A stretch of DNA of 64,000 nucleotides from Lottia gigantea (Eukaryota; Mollusca; Gastropoda; Lottiidae): the NCBI RefSeq assembly GCF_000327385.1, contig NW_008708555.1:1169398-1233397 (forward strand). Direction: 5' to 3'. Under the pieces are notes generated by a model that saw only the letters and a program-made list of their open reading frames with translations, ran no database searches and was not told the DNA's origin. Within the stretch, counting starts at the first letter, position 1; every line of letters starts with the position of its first letter. This document shows positions 23,401-32,539 of the stretch, piece after piece. Made by a program: the position numbers and the translations under genes.

Positions 23401-25717
23401 ACGTTGTTTGGACAAGGATCAGCTGGCAGACAAGATCAGAACTGGATATGTTGAACAAACGAATAATGGATTTACTGTCTTCCATCTTCGCACTGAAGAA
23501 ATGAACCGTAAATCGCAAGGTGAAATACAAAACGACATATTGGCGAAACATTGGTCATTGGTAGTAGATAATGAACTTTAACAGATCCCTGTTCACAACA
23601 CTGCTTCAGTTGTACACATGAAAGATTAATTATTTATTGTGGCGACATAGAGAAATCCTAGAAAAATGATGGCCAAGAGACAAGATCTCCTATCTTTATA
23701 TGGTTGTATATGATGTAGAAAGGTGTGTAAAGAAATTAGAAATCTCCAGGATGCCAAAATACATGCAAAAAGTAACCTAAAGGAGAAATATAATATTTAT
23801 ATTTGATACATTAAATCTATTTAATGAGAAGCTTGGGATAAAGTGTACTTATGATTAATGCCATTCTAATTTTATGTATTCCTATTACTGTTCTGCTACT
23901 GAATTCATAATGACACTGGTTAAATGTCTACAGGTGTTGTTAATTGTTTTTATAAAGTATTTAAGCAAACATTAAATACTGTCTTAATAGACTAAGGAAA
24001 AATAATATCAATGAAGATGTTACAGGTAATTAGGTGCAGTCATATACATGTCATCCTGTACCCTACTGTGGTTTATTCATATCAAGTTTAATATTCATTT
24101 CAAGATGCACCCAGTCCAAGTAAATAAATGTTGTCTATAGGGCAGACTAACATGTCAGGTTGTCACAAGGGCTATCTTGAACTTAAATATCTATCAAAGG
24201 GAGTGAACAGAATGGCCTCATTTGCAACTTGTCAAGGGGAGTGAATGAAACAGCCTTATCTGTAACATGTCAAAGGACACTAATGAAACAGCCTAATCTA
24301 TAACTTGTTAAAGGGAGTGAAAGAAATAGCCTAATCTGTAACTTGCCAAAGGGAGTGAGTAGAACAGCATGATCTGTAACTTGTCAAAGGGGAGTGAATA
24401 GAATAGCCTAATCTATAACTTGTTAAGGGAGTGAATGAAATAGCCTAATCTGTAACTTGCCAAAGGGAGTGAGTGGAACAGTTTTTTCTGTAACTTGTCA
24501 AAGGGAGTAGGTAGAACAGCATGATCTGTAACTTGTCAAAGGGAGTGAGTAGAACAGCATGATCTGTAACTTGTCAAATGGAAGCTAATGGAACAGCCTT
24601 AGCTGTAACTTGTCAGAGAAGGTGAATGGAATAGACTTTTCTGTAAAAGGTGGTGAATAGAACAGCATGATCTGTAACTTGTCAAGGGGGGTGAATAGAA
24701 TGGCCTACTAGTAAAGAACAATCTTATCAATGACAGATAAGAAGCTATCGAAGTAAATAAATAATCAATTAGAATTATTAATGTGCCACAGCACATCAAT
24801 AAAAGAATCACAATCATCCATCAGAATAGAACATGTTATTGACATTGATACAGAGCATCAAATAAAATTACACTCAATTAATTTCTTATAAGATTATTAT
24901 ATCATTAAGATATTGTCCATGTTGCATGTTTACTCAGTTTACCATGAACTCCCATAGAATATAATGCATTTATTTTCTTTTGCAACTAATTGATGAGACA
25001 CTCCGTAAGGTGGTTAAAGTGTTAATTAAATCTTTATATTAGGTAAAAAAAAGAATACCAAAGCTGCCCTGATGTTTATGCTTAATTGTCTGAAACATGC
25101 ATATTGATTCAAAGAAAAACCAACATGAAGGGTGCGAAATTTATATTTTCTTTAGTTGTAGGTTGATGATATCTATTTGTATTGTCATGATAGTGTTAGG
25201 TATTAGCAGGTGAGAAGGGACACCGTTCTGACTTTTGAATTAACAGCCATTAGAATTTTTTCCACCTTGAGGTGATCTTTGTATATTTGTTTATTGTAGA
25301 ATTCAGAACTGATTTATATAATGGTGTTTTTCTGTGTTGTAGGTTGATGATATCTATTTGTTTTGTTATGATAGTGTTTTATTGAACTGATTTATATAAT
25401 GGTGTTTTTCTGTGATATACAGATAGAGTTTGATTTAATACTGCTTCTATTTAAGTTGTTTTAACTTGGAAATCTGTTTTAATTCTTTAAACCATTTTCT
25501 GTGCTAGCATCTACTATATGAAGATTGTATGTAGTTGGATTATGCTTTTATTTAGTGTTTAGGACATGGAAATCCATTTCCATCCCTTAACATACATGCA
25601 TAAAAGATGCGACTTACCCAATTTTCTGCGTTTGACTTTAAATCTGTCCTGTCGGCCGATCAACACTGGAATTCGACTTCTTTTTCTTCCAGTTTTCATT
25701 TCCCGAGTTACGCACAT
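3054..25717 (-). CDS. PAS-domain transcription factor (HIF/Sim/Trh-like class), nine placed exons
   Basis: This is a spliced minus-strand gene, and the span given includes introns. Coding exons in order: 25717-25618, 9213-9145, 8770-8616, 8075-7958, 7413-7316, 7154-6970, 6668-6562, 5976-5832, 5460-3054. Every junction has GT/AG ends and compatible phases, and the sum is 3384 bases, or 1127 codons plus stop. PAS-A covers about residues 75-200 and PAS-B about 225-330. PAS-B carries FMSRHNMDMTY, then IGYEPTDLIGK, KYYRFLGKSGDWVWMQTQAT and CMNYIIS, all close to HIF/Sim/Trachealess PAS-B. The family is known as nuclear heterodimer partners of ARNT/Tango that sense oxygen, ligands or developmental cues. 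The bHLH expected before PAS-A was not found. I saw no LxxLAP oxygen-degradation motif and no HIF C-terminal activation motif, so this is not a standard HIF-alpha. AhR-like features also occur between the PAS domains, so orthology is unresolved. Confidence 0.85.
5832..5976 (-). CDS. PAS gene exon 8, PAS-B/PAC segment
   Basis: This exon codes LAKGASTSKYYRFLGKSGDW, then VWMQTQATIIYDAENKGKYV and VCMNYII. It aligns without gaps over most of its length with HIF-1 alpha [21 protein letters not shown] and following residues. That aromatic-rich PAC strand pair forms the PAS-B cavity and dimer face in this family. The acceptor is TATTTCAG and the donor CAG|GTGAGA. Confidence 0.92.
6562..6668 (-). CDS. 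PAS gene exon 7, PAS-B core
   Basis: This 107-base exon codes IVTLIGYEPTDLIGKTCYQF and then HNPLDVKKISSCHSN. The GYEPxxLxGxxxYxxxHPLD pattern is the PAS-B signature of HIF, ARNT and their kin. It enters after a two-base codon remainder (AG|A) and exits in phase 1 before TTA at the next exon. Confidence 0.9.
6740..6860. repeat. Fragment of the TGTAAAGAGG foldback family, in PAS intron 6
   Basis: TTTTCTAAACTTTTCATGTG, TTGATTTGCAATATTCAAAT and TGCAATTCCACTAAAACTAA follow the same order as in the longer foldback element at 53403-53747. Confidence 0.6.
6970..7154 (-). CDS. PAS gene exon 6, end of PAS-A and start of PAS-B
   Basis: It codes about residues 181-242: MTKWSGKVKV, a lysine-rich loop, then GLMCICCPVQSSAILEVR, then FMSRHNMDMTYIYCEKR. 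HIF-alpha has LVLICEPI...FLSRHSLDMKFSYCDER and AhR has LALFAIATPLQ...ILEIR at the equivalent sites, so this exon mixes the two flavours. The acceptor is TTTTCAG and the donor AAAAAG|GTATGT, phase 2. Confidence 0.9.
7316..7413 (-). CDS. PAS gene exon 5, PAS-A distal strand
   Basis: It codes about residues 148-180. SRNFCIEMKTNTRKVEDK corresponds to the R(S/C)FxCRMK strand of PAS-A in the bHLH-PAS family. It is bounded by ATTGCAG and GTG|GTAAGC and exits in phase 0. Confidence 0.83.
7958..8075 (-). CDS. PAS gene exon 4, PAS-A middle
   Basis: This exon codes 39 residues starting EDMISHSITEFISPAYYHEI, equivalent to the family's DLIGxSxFDFxHPxDHxEI helix region. The acceptor is TTTTTCAG and the donor CAG|GTGAGTA, exiting in phase 1. 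Confidence 0.85.
8143..8368. repeat. Mollusc-type interspersed repeat with GACGGACGGA core, in PAS intron 3
   Basis: A perfect 9-bp inverted pair TACGCCCAC (8147-8155) and GTGGGCGTA (8359-8367) brackets a segment with CAAGGGCAATAACTCTG, CGAACTTGATCTTAG and GACGGACGGAC. From memory, elements with AAGGGCAATAACTC and a GACGGACGGA run are abundant in bivalve and gastropod genomes. The G+C content is above that of the surrounding intron. No coding capacity. Confidence 0.75.
8440..8545. repeat. Short TGTAAAGAGG-family foldback remnant, in PAS intron 3
   Basis: AAAGGGATTATAAAGAAGTT and TCTAAACATTTTATGCGTATC at the left, and TTAAAAATCCCTTT at the right, give inverted AAAGGGAT ends as in related copies. 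Confidence 0.5.
8616..8770 (-). CDS. PAS gene exon 3, start of PAS-A
   Basis: It codes about residues 57-108. The PAS-A core reads LMLQAYGGFLLFLTKKGTIM and then FVSENVEEHLGYSQ, matching the beta-strand and FVSENV/LG(Y/H)xQ signature seen in AhR, Met, p160 and HIF proteins. The acceptor is TTTACAG and the donor is CAG|GTTGGT. It exits in phase 0 before EDMISHS of the next exon. Confidence 0.88.
9145..9213 (-). CDS. PAS gene exon 2, acidic linker
   Basis: This 69-base exon sits between a TTTTGTAG acceptor and a weaker GTAGAG donor. It codes MCSGDEGREDEALISQESSD plus two further residues, an acidic linker placed where HIF and AhR have the segment between helix 2 and PAS-A. Entry and exit are both phase 1, so it can be skipped or joined to other phase-1 exons without a frame change. 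Confidence 0.7.
9214..11790. other. PAS intron 1, 3' part, no gene seen
   Basis: AT-rich DNA without a coding signal on either strand. Segments at 10910-11000 and 11110-11270 repeat the words CCAGCTGT(C/A)AATGGG, AAGTCATTTTCCTC and ATTCCAGT, which match the tail half of the tRNA-derived SINE elsewhere in the window. They are probably old SINE fragments. Confidence 0.5.
9588..9720 (+). repeat. Two short (ATTC)n microsatellite runs
   Basis: ATTC repeats at about 9590-9612 and 9692-9719 are separated by about 80 bp of non-repetitive sequence. The flanks of the two runs are partly alike (CCATC/CCCTCC), hinting at an old duplication. Confidence 0.85.
11795..12285. repeat. Decayed tandem array, about 122-bp unit, about 4 copies
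   Basis: The order CACAATTT(C/T)AA-CATCTT, GATCAA-GTGGTCTAT or ATGTTCCATAAT, CATATAACACAGA, TTTCTTTAGA-TCATTT and GTTGTT-CTCA repeats four times, with substantial divergence between copies. Confidence 0.65.
13340..14300. repeat. Decayed tandem array, about 130-138-bp unit
   Basis: GAAAGTATGCCAT-TTTTTTAG, GTGTGAAGAATTATGCCAATTC and the tract with ACCATGATATCATCAC occur near 13980, 14110 and 14250. The last three copies are very similar. Two older copies lie near 13440 and 13570. A 108-codon minus-strand frame at 13965-14291 exists only because of this repetition. Confidence 0.8.
14500..14935 (+). repeat. Dispersed MITE-like family B, copy 1
   Basis: It shares TGTACGAAAATCACACAAT, then AATTATGGATGAAC-TGGATTTGA-GGCTCAAATTT, then CTGAGACTAA and CACCTGTCCCTTTAA with 50140-50485, and with the reverse strand of 19290-19620. 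No terminal repeats were confirmed. Confidence 0.65.
15659..15793 (+). mobile_element. hAT-type MITE, copy with eroded right end
   Basis: It begins CAGTGGCAGAGCC and shares AAATCTC-TAACTAGGTTAGAAATT, GGCAATCTC-GATA-TT and CCCC-CTCGGACGTAAA with the better copy at 49581-49719. The left flank TGTAACGA and right flank TGTAACAA form a 7/8 target duplication, fitting the 8-bp duplications of hAT transposons. The right terminal repeat is mostly missing. It has no transposase. Confidence 0.75.
16078..16230. repeat. Foldback MITE of the TGTAAAGAGG family
   Basis: The left end ATTGTAAAGAGGTTTCATAA and the right end TTTACAAACCTCTTTACAAT are inverted copies of one another. Inside are TCACTTAAACTTAGCG and GCAAATCAATGCTATCAGTG, which are words of the same family. 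Confidence 0.8.
17765..17875 (+). repeat. Half copy of the TGTAAAGAGG foldback family
   Basis: GGATTGTAAAGAGGATTTCT, ATCGGGGACACTGATAGCATC and TTCACTTAAACTAAGTGTAT match one arm of the element at 53403-53747. The other arm is absent. Confidence 0.7.
19165..19260 (+). repeat. Dispersed repeat ending GAACCACTG, copy 1
   Basis: AAACAAATTTT-GGGGT-GTGAAAG, CAGGGGTGTGAAG and GGTTGTGAACCACTG recur at 20112-20202. The end is like the hAT-type terminus CAGTGGTTCCCAACC, read in reverse. Decayed. Confidence 0.6.
19290..19620 (-). repeat. Dispersed MITE-like family B, copy 2 (inverted)
   Basis: Read on the minus strand it contains ATGTACGAAAATCTCATAAT, CAGAATTATC words, CTGATTAGTTTTGCTA and TGAGACTAAAGTATGATTGC, in the order seen at 14500-14935 and 50140-50485. 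Confidence 0.6.
19920..20106 (+). repeat. Tandem repeat, exact 47-bp period, 4 copies
   Basis: AGCAGGATGCAGAATTCAGA starts at 19921, 19968, 20015 and 20062. The copies differ by one or two bases (GACG/GACC, GATG/GATA), and these differences alternate, so a 94-bp dimer was probably amplified last. Confidence 0.95.
20112..20202 (+). repeat. Dispersed repeat ending GAACCACTG, copy 2
   Basis: Second copy of the element at 19165-19260, ending AAAGGTTGGGAACCACTG. It directly follows the 47-bp array. Confidence 0.6.
22205..22486 (-). mobile_element. tRNA-derived SINE, most complete copy
   Basis: On the minus strand the head reads like a tRNA: TATAGCACAGTCGGTTAGAG (A box) and, about 50 bases later, GGTTCAATCTC (B box). 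These would serve as an internal Pol III promoter. A central region shared with other copies follows: AATGACC-T-AATAAGTCATC, TTCACTCATAATTC, CAGTTGTAAATG, AAAGATCAATGCCAAGAG and AAGGACCAGCTGGTAGA. The tail is TATCCTTGTAAAATATAGTT then TTTCCTTTTTTTCTTTT. The shared non-tRNA body shows it is a SINE rather than a tRNA gene. I cannot assign it to a named SINE superfamily. Confidence 0.85.
23300..23430 (+). repeat. SINE body fragment
   Basis: CAGCTGTAAATGGGTAAGGA, AGATCATGG and ACAAGGATCAGCTGGCAGA match the central SINE body seen at 45660-45850. The tRNA head is missing. Confidence 0.6.
24180..24706 (+). repeat. Tandem repeat, about 38-bp period, about 13 copies
   Basis: Units of CTGTAACTTGTCAAAGGGAG + TGA(G/A)TAGAACAGCATGAT. 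Two adjacent starts at 24488 and 24526 give 38 bp exactly, and other units vary by one to three bases. Older copies lie on the left and more uniform copies in the middle. Confidence 0.92.
25618..25717 (-). CDS. PAS gene exon 1, basic N-terminus (candidate)
   Basis: The exon starts at ATG 25717-25715 with an in-frame TGA 24 bases upstream, which supports this start. It codes 33 residues beginning MCVTREMKTGRKRSR and ending FKVKRRKL, with two basic clusters that could serve for nuclear import or DNA contact. It ends ...TTGG|GTAAGT, a strong donor in phase 1, which fits the phase-1 acceptor of the exon at 9213. The 16.4-kb intron between them and the absence of a bHLH leave the link unproven. 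It could be the first exon of a different transcript. Confidence 0.55.
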
Positions 25718-28203
25718 TGAATCACAGTAATTATTATTTCAAATATCAGAGTATCACAGTTTATATATTAATATTATAGAGATCTTACTATCACAACCAT
25801 TGGATTTAAATATTTAACAATATGGACTCTAATCCTTTTTATAGAAGTTATAGAAGTTATTAACAGTTAACAGTCAAAGAGTTAAAAATATCAAATTACA
25901 ATGCTTTAAACATATTAAATCCAAAAGACTTTAAGATTAAAAAAATCAATACATTTCAAATAATCACCAAAATCTAAACCAATCTTTTACATGCAAATGA
26001 ATAAATTTAATATTATCACTTTTAAATGTTCATTATCACAAGTATATGTATCACATAAAATTTTTGAACCACAGTTTGGAAATTTAGAATTTCAGTTGCT
26101 GATAGCTCAAGTGCTTTCTGAGCAATGCATGAAGTCCACTGTGTATCTACAATACTGCGTTTAACGCTATAATAATGACGCTATAACAATAAAAATAACA
26201 GGAAAGATATCTATTTTCATAACTGATAACTTATCACATTTCTTTTATCACACTTTACGCTTTTCACATCACAGTTATTCTCTCACCTTTTCTGCTACAT
26301 CTTCAATATTAGAAATCCTGTCAGACATTTAACATTTTTTTAAGTATAAAAATATAAAATCTTCAAATCCTAACGGTTTTCCACATTCGGTAAATGAAAA
26401 TTTATATCTAAAATGCTTCACCACTGAACCTTATTGAGTTTATCACAGAATACCTGTTCCAAGTACTTCAAGATCAGGTCTAAAAAACCCACACAGTAAA
26501 TTCAATGCCTGATATAGTTTACAGGTTTCCTTATTTCCTTGTTGTTATTTTATTAATTTCGAATGATTTATCAAGTGATATTTGATTAATTATTTTCCCA
26601 CGCAAGATTTTTTTTTAGAAATTTAAGACTGTTTATTGCTTGATGTCATAATTGTTTCTTTGGTTTCACTTGATAAAGTTTCGTTAATTAGCTGAAAAAT
26701 AAGAACATGATAATATTTCAATAACAAAATGTCATAAATTTTCTCATTAAAGAGCAGGTTCATGCTGAGTCAATATGACAAATATGACAGTCAGGCAAAG
26801 TTTTGTACACCTCTGGGTTCGATTCAAAACATAAACACTATTGTCTGAGCAAAGCAAAAAGTTTTTAAAATTTTGTTCTTTATTTTTAAAGATAATTGGA
26901 ATATCAGCATCAAAATAGTCTTGTTAGTCTTAGAATGTCTTTGCATTGATGAAAATATAATTGTTTATAAGTATACATTGAAGAAACACATTTCTCTCCT
27001 AGAAATTTCAACCAAAAAGTTGAAAATTGTCCTCTGTAAACACAAATTTTGAAGACATAATGTGTGCTTATGTTTATATTTTTATCAATGCAAAAACATT
27101 CTAAAACAAACAGTACTATTTGGAGGCTGCTATGTTAAATCTAATAGAAATAGTGGAAAATATTCAAAATACTTTTTAATTTAAAGGTAGGATAAATAGT
27201 TGTAATTTAACTATTGAACTAGACTTATGATAGTGTGTTATTTACTACATAAACTAGCTTAAAATGAAGAAGACTCCTTGTGTATATGTTTTGAATCTGA
27301 ACCTTAATGTGCACAAATATCAATGTTTGACTATAAATTCCATGCTCTTTATCATAATATAATAACATGAAAGACTACTGAATCTAAGCACACCCTAATT
27401 CATCAAAGTGTTCCCTTTGGCAACCAAAGGCAGAATCTTCAAATGACTTCACAAATTCACTGACTGGCACTAAGCTACAACTAGCTAGCATGGTGTATCA
27501 CTAACATTTACTAAGTCCACAAACTAGCAACTGAGAACATGGTGATAATCAACGCTTCAATAATTAATTACATTAATTTAATCACAAATCAGAGACAAAT
27601 TTCAAAAATAAATAGGCCGATAGTAAAATAACAATCACAGACAATCAAATAAACAGTTCTATATCCTATAAAACCAAAGAGACTAATTTAGAACGATCAC
27701 AGAGAGAGCAAAAAGTACAAACTGTGGACAAAAAGAGTATTCATTAACAACAAACAACTCGATCAAAATATTTATTTTAACATCCCTTATCCCTCAAAGA
27801 GTCTTAATTCAAAAACTGATAACCTCTACATCAAGAATAGATATTTTCAAACATAAACATGTAGTCAACTGTAATTTCTAAAACCTGGAAAATATACTTG
27901 AAAGAAACTGTAGTCCAAAACAATAATGAGTGGGAGCAAATATTAAATTAAGACCTATAAAAACAGAAAAATAAAAAAAATGAAACATGATCTTTCAAAA
28001 TAACAAGAAATTGAAATTGACATAAATTAAAGAAATTGCAAAATTTAGAACAAAAGAAAGATTAGAAGTTCTATTATTTCACTCAATCAATATTTTTGAT
28101 AAATGACAGAAACATGTCTTCTTCAAATCCATTAAAACACGTCAAAAAATGACATTGAAAAATTTTACTTTAAGGATAGTCATAAATTTGTGTGTTACCA
28201 GCA

Positions 28204-28308
28204 ATATAAAAATCTGATCTACCCATGCACAATCTGGATGTTTCACAAGTTTTTCTGCGAGAGAATCCACTTGTCATCCATGATCTGTACAGACAAGGGA
28301 TGTAACCT
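28204..28308 (-). other. Possible untranslated exon upstream of the PAS gene
   Basis: On the minus strand TTTCCTGTTATTCTGCAG is a good acceptor at 28309. The segment to about 28210 is richer in G+C than its surroundings and is followed by GTAGAT at 28210, or by TTGCTG|GTAACA near 28201. It has only short frames (MDDKWILSQKNL then stop). It could be a 5' untranslated exon, or chance. Nothing else supports it. Confidence 0.2.
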
Positions 28309-29094
28309 GCAGAATAACAGGAAATGAAACATTGATACAAAGAATGAAATCGAGTTACTGTTGTCAAATCTTTTTTGATCAATTTGCAGATACATTCCAC
28401 AAGATATTCTCACCCTTTCATAACACCTGATGTCACTTTGCAAATGGGTTTGACAACTCTGTATCTTTTTCAGATCATCCACTTAGCTTAAAGTCTACAT
28501 AGCTAATAATAATATGGTATGTTTATTGAATTAACTAGAGACAATTTTACTCTTTTAAACCACTCTTCAACTATGTTTACAACTTTATATCCTTTTCAGA
28601 TGGTCCGCATGCTGATCATGTTCATTAAGTATATTGATTAGTTTAAACATATCTTATTGTAAAATATTACAAAGGGATTAGAACAATTTACAAAAATTAT
28701 GAACCTTCTTCCTTATATATTGCTTTAAAAGCTAACAAGAAAACATGTCAATTGATAAATTGAAATAGATAAAATTGTGCAATATATCTCTGTATTAGTA
28801 CCAGTCAGACTAGACCAAACGGCACATGCTGATTGTTTTTCACTGATAATAGATCAACTGAATCAATCACAATGTATTTCACAACCAACAAAATTCTTCA
28901 CGTTTAAATCAGTTTTATCATTTCGTAATCATGAATTGCGAAATGTTTACATACTTATCTTAGAAGTGATTTGTTTCCGAACTAGTCTAGTATAAAACCA
29001 AATATTCCAAATGTATAAGTATCAATCCACAGTGTGTAAGACAATCCTTTCAAAATTTATCATCTTTAACAAAAGAGATAAAACTCTCAGTATT

Positions 29095-29960
29095 TTAGCA
29101 GCCTCATCTTCGCCACACGTTTCCAGCAAACTTAAAACTTAACAATTATCATTAACAACACGTTCTCATCTATCTCTAGGAGAATGACCTAATCAGCATA
29201 GTTGAGATAACTACTAAACATAGCCTACATTGTGTTAAAAATTTTAAAAAGTCAAAATTTTACCTCCTCAATGTTGTCACCCACCTTTCAAGCAACCTTA
29301 AAACTTATAAGCTTCAACACAATCTCATGTAACTCTAGGAGAATAGCCTAATCAGCACAGTTGAAATAACTGCCAATAGTATGTCATGTAATAATAATAA
29401 AATAAGAAACATTAAGAATTTTAAATCCTCAATGTTGCCACAAACGTTCAAGCAAACTTAATGGTTACAAGCAACACTATTTTCAGATCCATACTTGGCT
29501 AGGACAATGACTTCGCATGATAGCAGGCCAATTATCTTTACCAGAAGGATGATATACAGAAAATGATGCATTTTTAATTTAAGCACCCTCACCTTGGCAG
29601 CACACATTTAAAATTTATTTATTTTCAACAACAATATATTCTTACTAGGACAATGACTTAACTTGGCATAGTACAGATACCTGCCAATAATCTTAACTAG
29701 AGCAATCTTCACCTTGTTTGCAACCTTCATGCTCAACGTGTACACTGAATTAACATCATTAAGTACAATGACCTATCTCAGCACAGTACTGAGTACAGAC
29801 GCCTGCCAATAATCTATGCTACACTACAAATTTTAGAATTCTTACCATTGCCACACACCATTCAAGTAAAAATTTAAAGAATGGCTATGACAATCACTTT
29901 AACAGCATAGTTTAGAAATCTGCCAATTGTACATTATATAATAATAATTAAGATGTTAGA
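29095..29960. repeat. Decayed tandem array, about 120-190-bp units, 5-6 copies
   Basis: The words CCTCA(T/A)-TT-(C/G)CCACA, AGCAA-CTTAAAACTTA, CTAGGA-AATGACCTAA-CAGCATAGT and TAACT-CCAATA repeat in order near 29097, 29268, 29425, 29585, 29705 and 29840, with much divergence and variable length. Confidence 0.65.
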
Positions 29961-30475
29961 CTGAAAGTATATATTAAGAGTATCAGTGATACCAGTGCCA
30001 AAATAGTTATAGTAATAATAGATACACAAGACGGATCCCTGCTGATTCTAAATTTTATTCACATTGCAGGTTTATGTAAGGGTTAAGAGGATGTATATAA
30101 AAAAGACAACTTGAATAATGGCCATAAATACTAAAAGATGAGCTCAAATCAAGATGAGAATTAGCTGTCTTCGCAAAGTAAAACATTTTCTTGTCAATTC
30201 TCATCCTTTTCAGTAATGGAGTATTATTGCCCCCCTTTTTCAAACCCAGCTGTCTTTATGAGGACCAAAACAGTTGTCAGCAGCATGACATGAGCTCTGG
30301 ACAATTAGAAGCTTATTCTAAAACAATCAATTCATCATACATTTGTATCATATCAAAGACAGCAAAAACACTGATTATGGTGACGGCATGAAGTTCTAGC
30401 TGATTTGATTAATATATTGAATATACTTGAATAATTAAAATATGATAGAAACACATCCTCATTAATTAAGAGACA

Positions 30476-30565
30476 TATTATAACAGAACCTGAAACATAT
30501 CGTCCCTAGATCGCATAGTGTGTAACTCTGAGTAACAACATGTTTCAGGTTCTGTTTTAATATAT
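30476..30565. repeat. Hairpin repeat, 24-bp arms
   Basis: ATATTATAACAGAACCTGAAACAT at the left pairs with ATGTTTCAGGTTCTGTTTTAATAT at the right around a 40-base loop. A related one-armed segment is at 32229-32290. It looks like a small foldback element. Confidence 0.8.
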
Positions 30566-30839
30566 TTGTATATTGCTCTGTACAATCAATTATTGAACAT
30601 TATTTTAACATGATAATATTAATTACATCCATTAAGTACAGAGACATTGATTATATAATTACATAATGGTTGCATGATACAGTAAATAAGCTTCAGGTAA
30701 ATGACTGCATTAGTCAGACACCCAAGATAGCAGCTCTCAAATAAGTAACAATAATTATGACTTCAGGGAAATTTGGTATGTGATGTTCATTCTGTTTAAA
30801 AACAAACTTAGAGATAAACAACAACAAAAACCTACATCA

Positions 30840-31340
30840 TCATCTTTCTATTTACATCAGTGATCTCAAATACTTAAAACTTAATATTCTTTTTAGAACA
30901 TTTAATATCAAAATAATGCGCAAGGGAGATTTGTATCCTAATCTTAAAAAAACATGTTTAAAACTAATCTCAAATTGGTTGAAATGATTAAGGCTTCAAG
31001 GACATTTGAAATCAAAATAAAGCACTATAATAGGAGATTTTCATCTTCATCCTGATATAAATTTTAAATATTTTTTATTTGAAAGCATTTGAAATGTCTG
31101 AAGAATAAAGACCTTTCTACCATAAATTTATAAATAAAATGCCTGACTCAAAAACTATTGAAGATTCAGGCTTCAAACCTTTGATATCAAAATAGAGATA
31201 AAAGAAAAATTGGCTTCCCCTTACAAAAATATTAACCAATTAGCTTTAAACATAAAATACATGCTCTATTATAACATGACCTTTCTTCAATAAATTTATA
31301 TAAATAAACTGCCTGACTCCAAACTCTTGAAGCAACAGTC
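30840..31340. repeat. Decayed tandem array in AT-rich DNA
   Basis: GGCTTCAA-GACATTTGAAATCAAAATA, GGAGATTTTCATC-TCATCCTGA and AAACTGCCTGACTC-AAACT-TTGAAG style words recur about every 120-140 bases from 30880 to 31340, strongly diverged. Confidence 0.5.
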
Positions 31341-32539
31341 TTAATGAGGATTCAAAATATCAACCTGACATGCTACTTATCTGTCTCAATGAAAATCTTC
31401 AAGCAATCATTTTGACAATTTAACAAGTAGAGATCTTCGAGGACATAATTATAACATTAAATTCAAGCAGGCAGCTAACTACTCCTTTAGCAATGTTTTT
31501 TTAATTCTGTTTCTCTTGAACAACTCATTATAAGAAGATATTGGCGTGTATGATGCACAGTTTTTACTCTTAGAGAGCTTCTCAAACTAATGGGGACAAG
31601 AAATGGGTGATTTTGCAACGCTGACCATCTGCCATTTTGTGATTGAATGCTGATGGTAGGTGTTTGCAAAAGGTTCTGTACTGAAGAGCACAGTCAAATC
31701 AAAATAAGACCAATTTCTGTTCGTATTTTATTAGTTTCGTTCCGAATGTTGTATTAGCTATTAGCTTTGTACATAACCACTACAGTAAGGTCTAACACTG
31801 TCCTTCTTGACTTTTCATTCTGTTAACCTTTGCTTGACCTCTGTTTTAACCAATCATGTGGCTGCCCTTTCCAGGGACGGGATAATGTGACCTGAACAAT
31901 ATTAGACTAGCTTATTAAGTCCTCGAACAAAAGTTTAAATTATGCTGTGAAGAGCACAAGGGCAATTTGTTGGACCCTAACTTTCTTTCAGCAGATTCTA
32001 AAATTTATTAGTGGCAGTATGGACACATTAACCATAGTGGTCAAGGTCAACTTTCTGCTTCTGAAATGGATTCTTGGAATAATTCCTGATTGTATATTAG
32101 ACACCATAGTAATGTGTAATCCTATGAACATGATGTTGTTTAACAATACCAGAACAATAATCATAGACGTACTCTAAAAGTACTGAATACATGTTAGTAT
32201 TTTATATGACTGTATCCCTTTGAATTGACAAATATTAAAACAGAACCTGAAACATGTTGTTAATCTTGTTACTCAGCGTTTCAGGCTGTGTAATCTTTGA
32301 ATTTATATTTAAATTTAATCTGACGAACATGAGATCATGTAAATGAGATTACCAATATCACTATAATTAAACCAATAACACTGTGCTTCCGACAGTCTGC
32401 CCAATATCGGCCTTGCCCCCCTAATACCTATCCCAGCCCATACCAGGCTATATGAATATCTCCTTGAAGGGGTTAACAACTTTTGAACTGTGTAAACATC
32501 AATACTTCTCTCTAACTCTGGGTTGGGACACTGTCTTAT

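Larger units (their letters stand above)
12290..25617. other. Rest of PAS intron 1: no further exon recognised
   Basis: Apart from the repeats listed separately, this is AT-rich intron-like sequence. I looked on the minus strand for a phase-1 exon with a basic helix-loop-helix (for example RDRLN, or LDK followed by RL-(S/T)-(I/V)-SYL) and found none that also had splice sites. Small chance frames (for example 16718-16975 and 21678-21890, minus) have no recognisable product. 25140-25400 carries two copies of TAGGTTGATGATATCTATTTG and of ATTTATATAATGGTGTTTTTCTGTG. Confidence 0.55.

Noticed and set aside
24180-24706. CRISPR-like array
   Set aside because: The 38-bp repeats are contiguous without unique spacers, and the sequence is eukaryotic.
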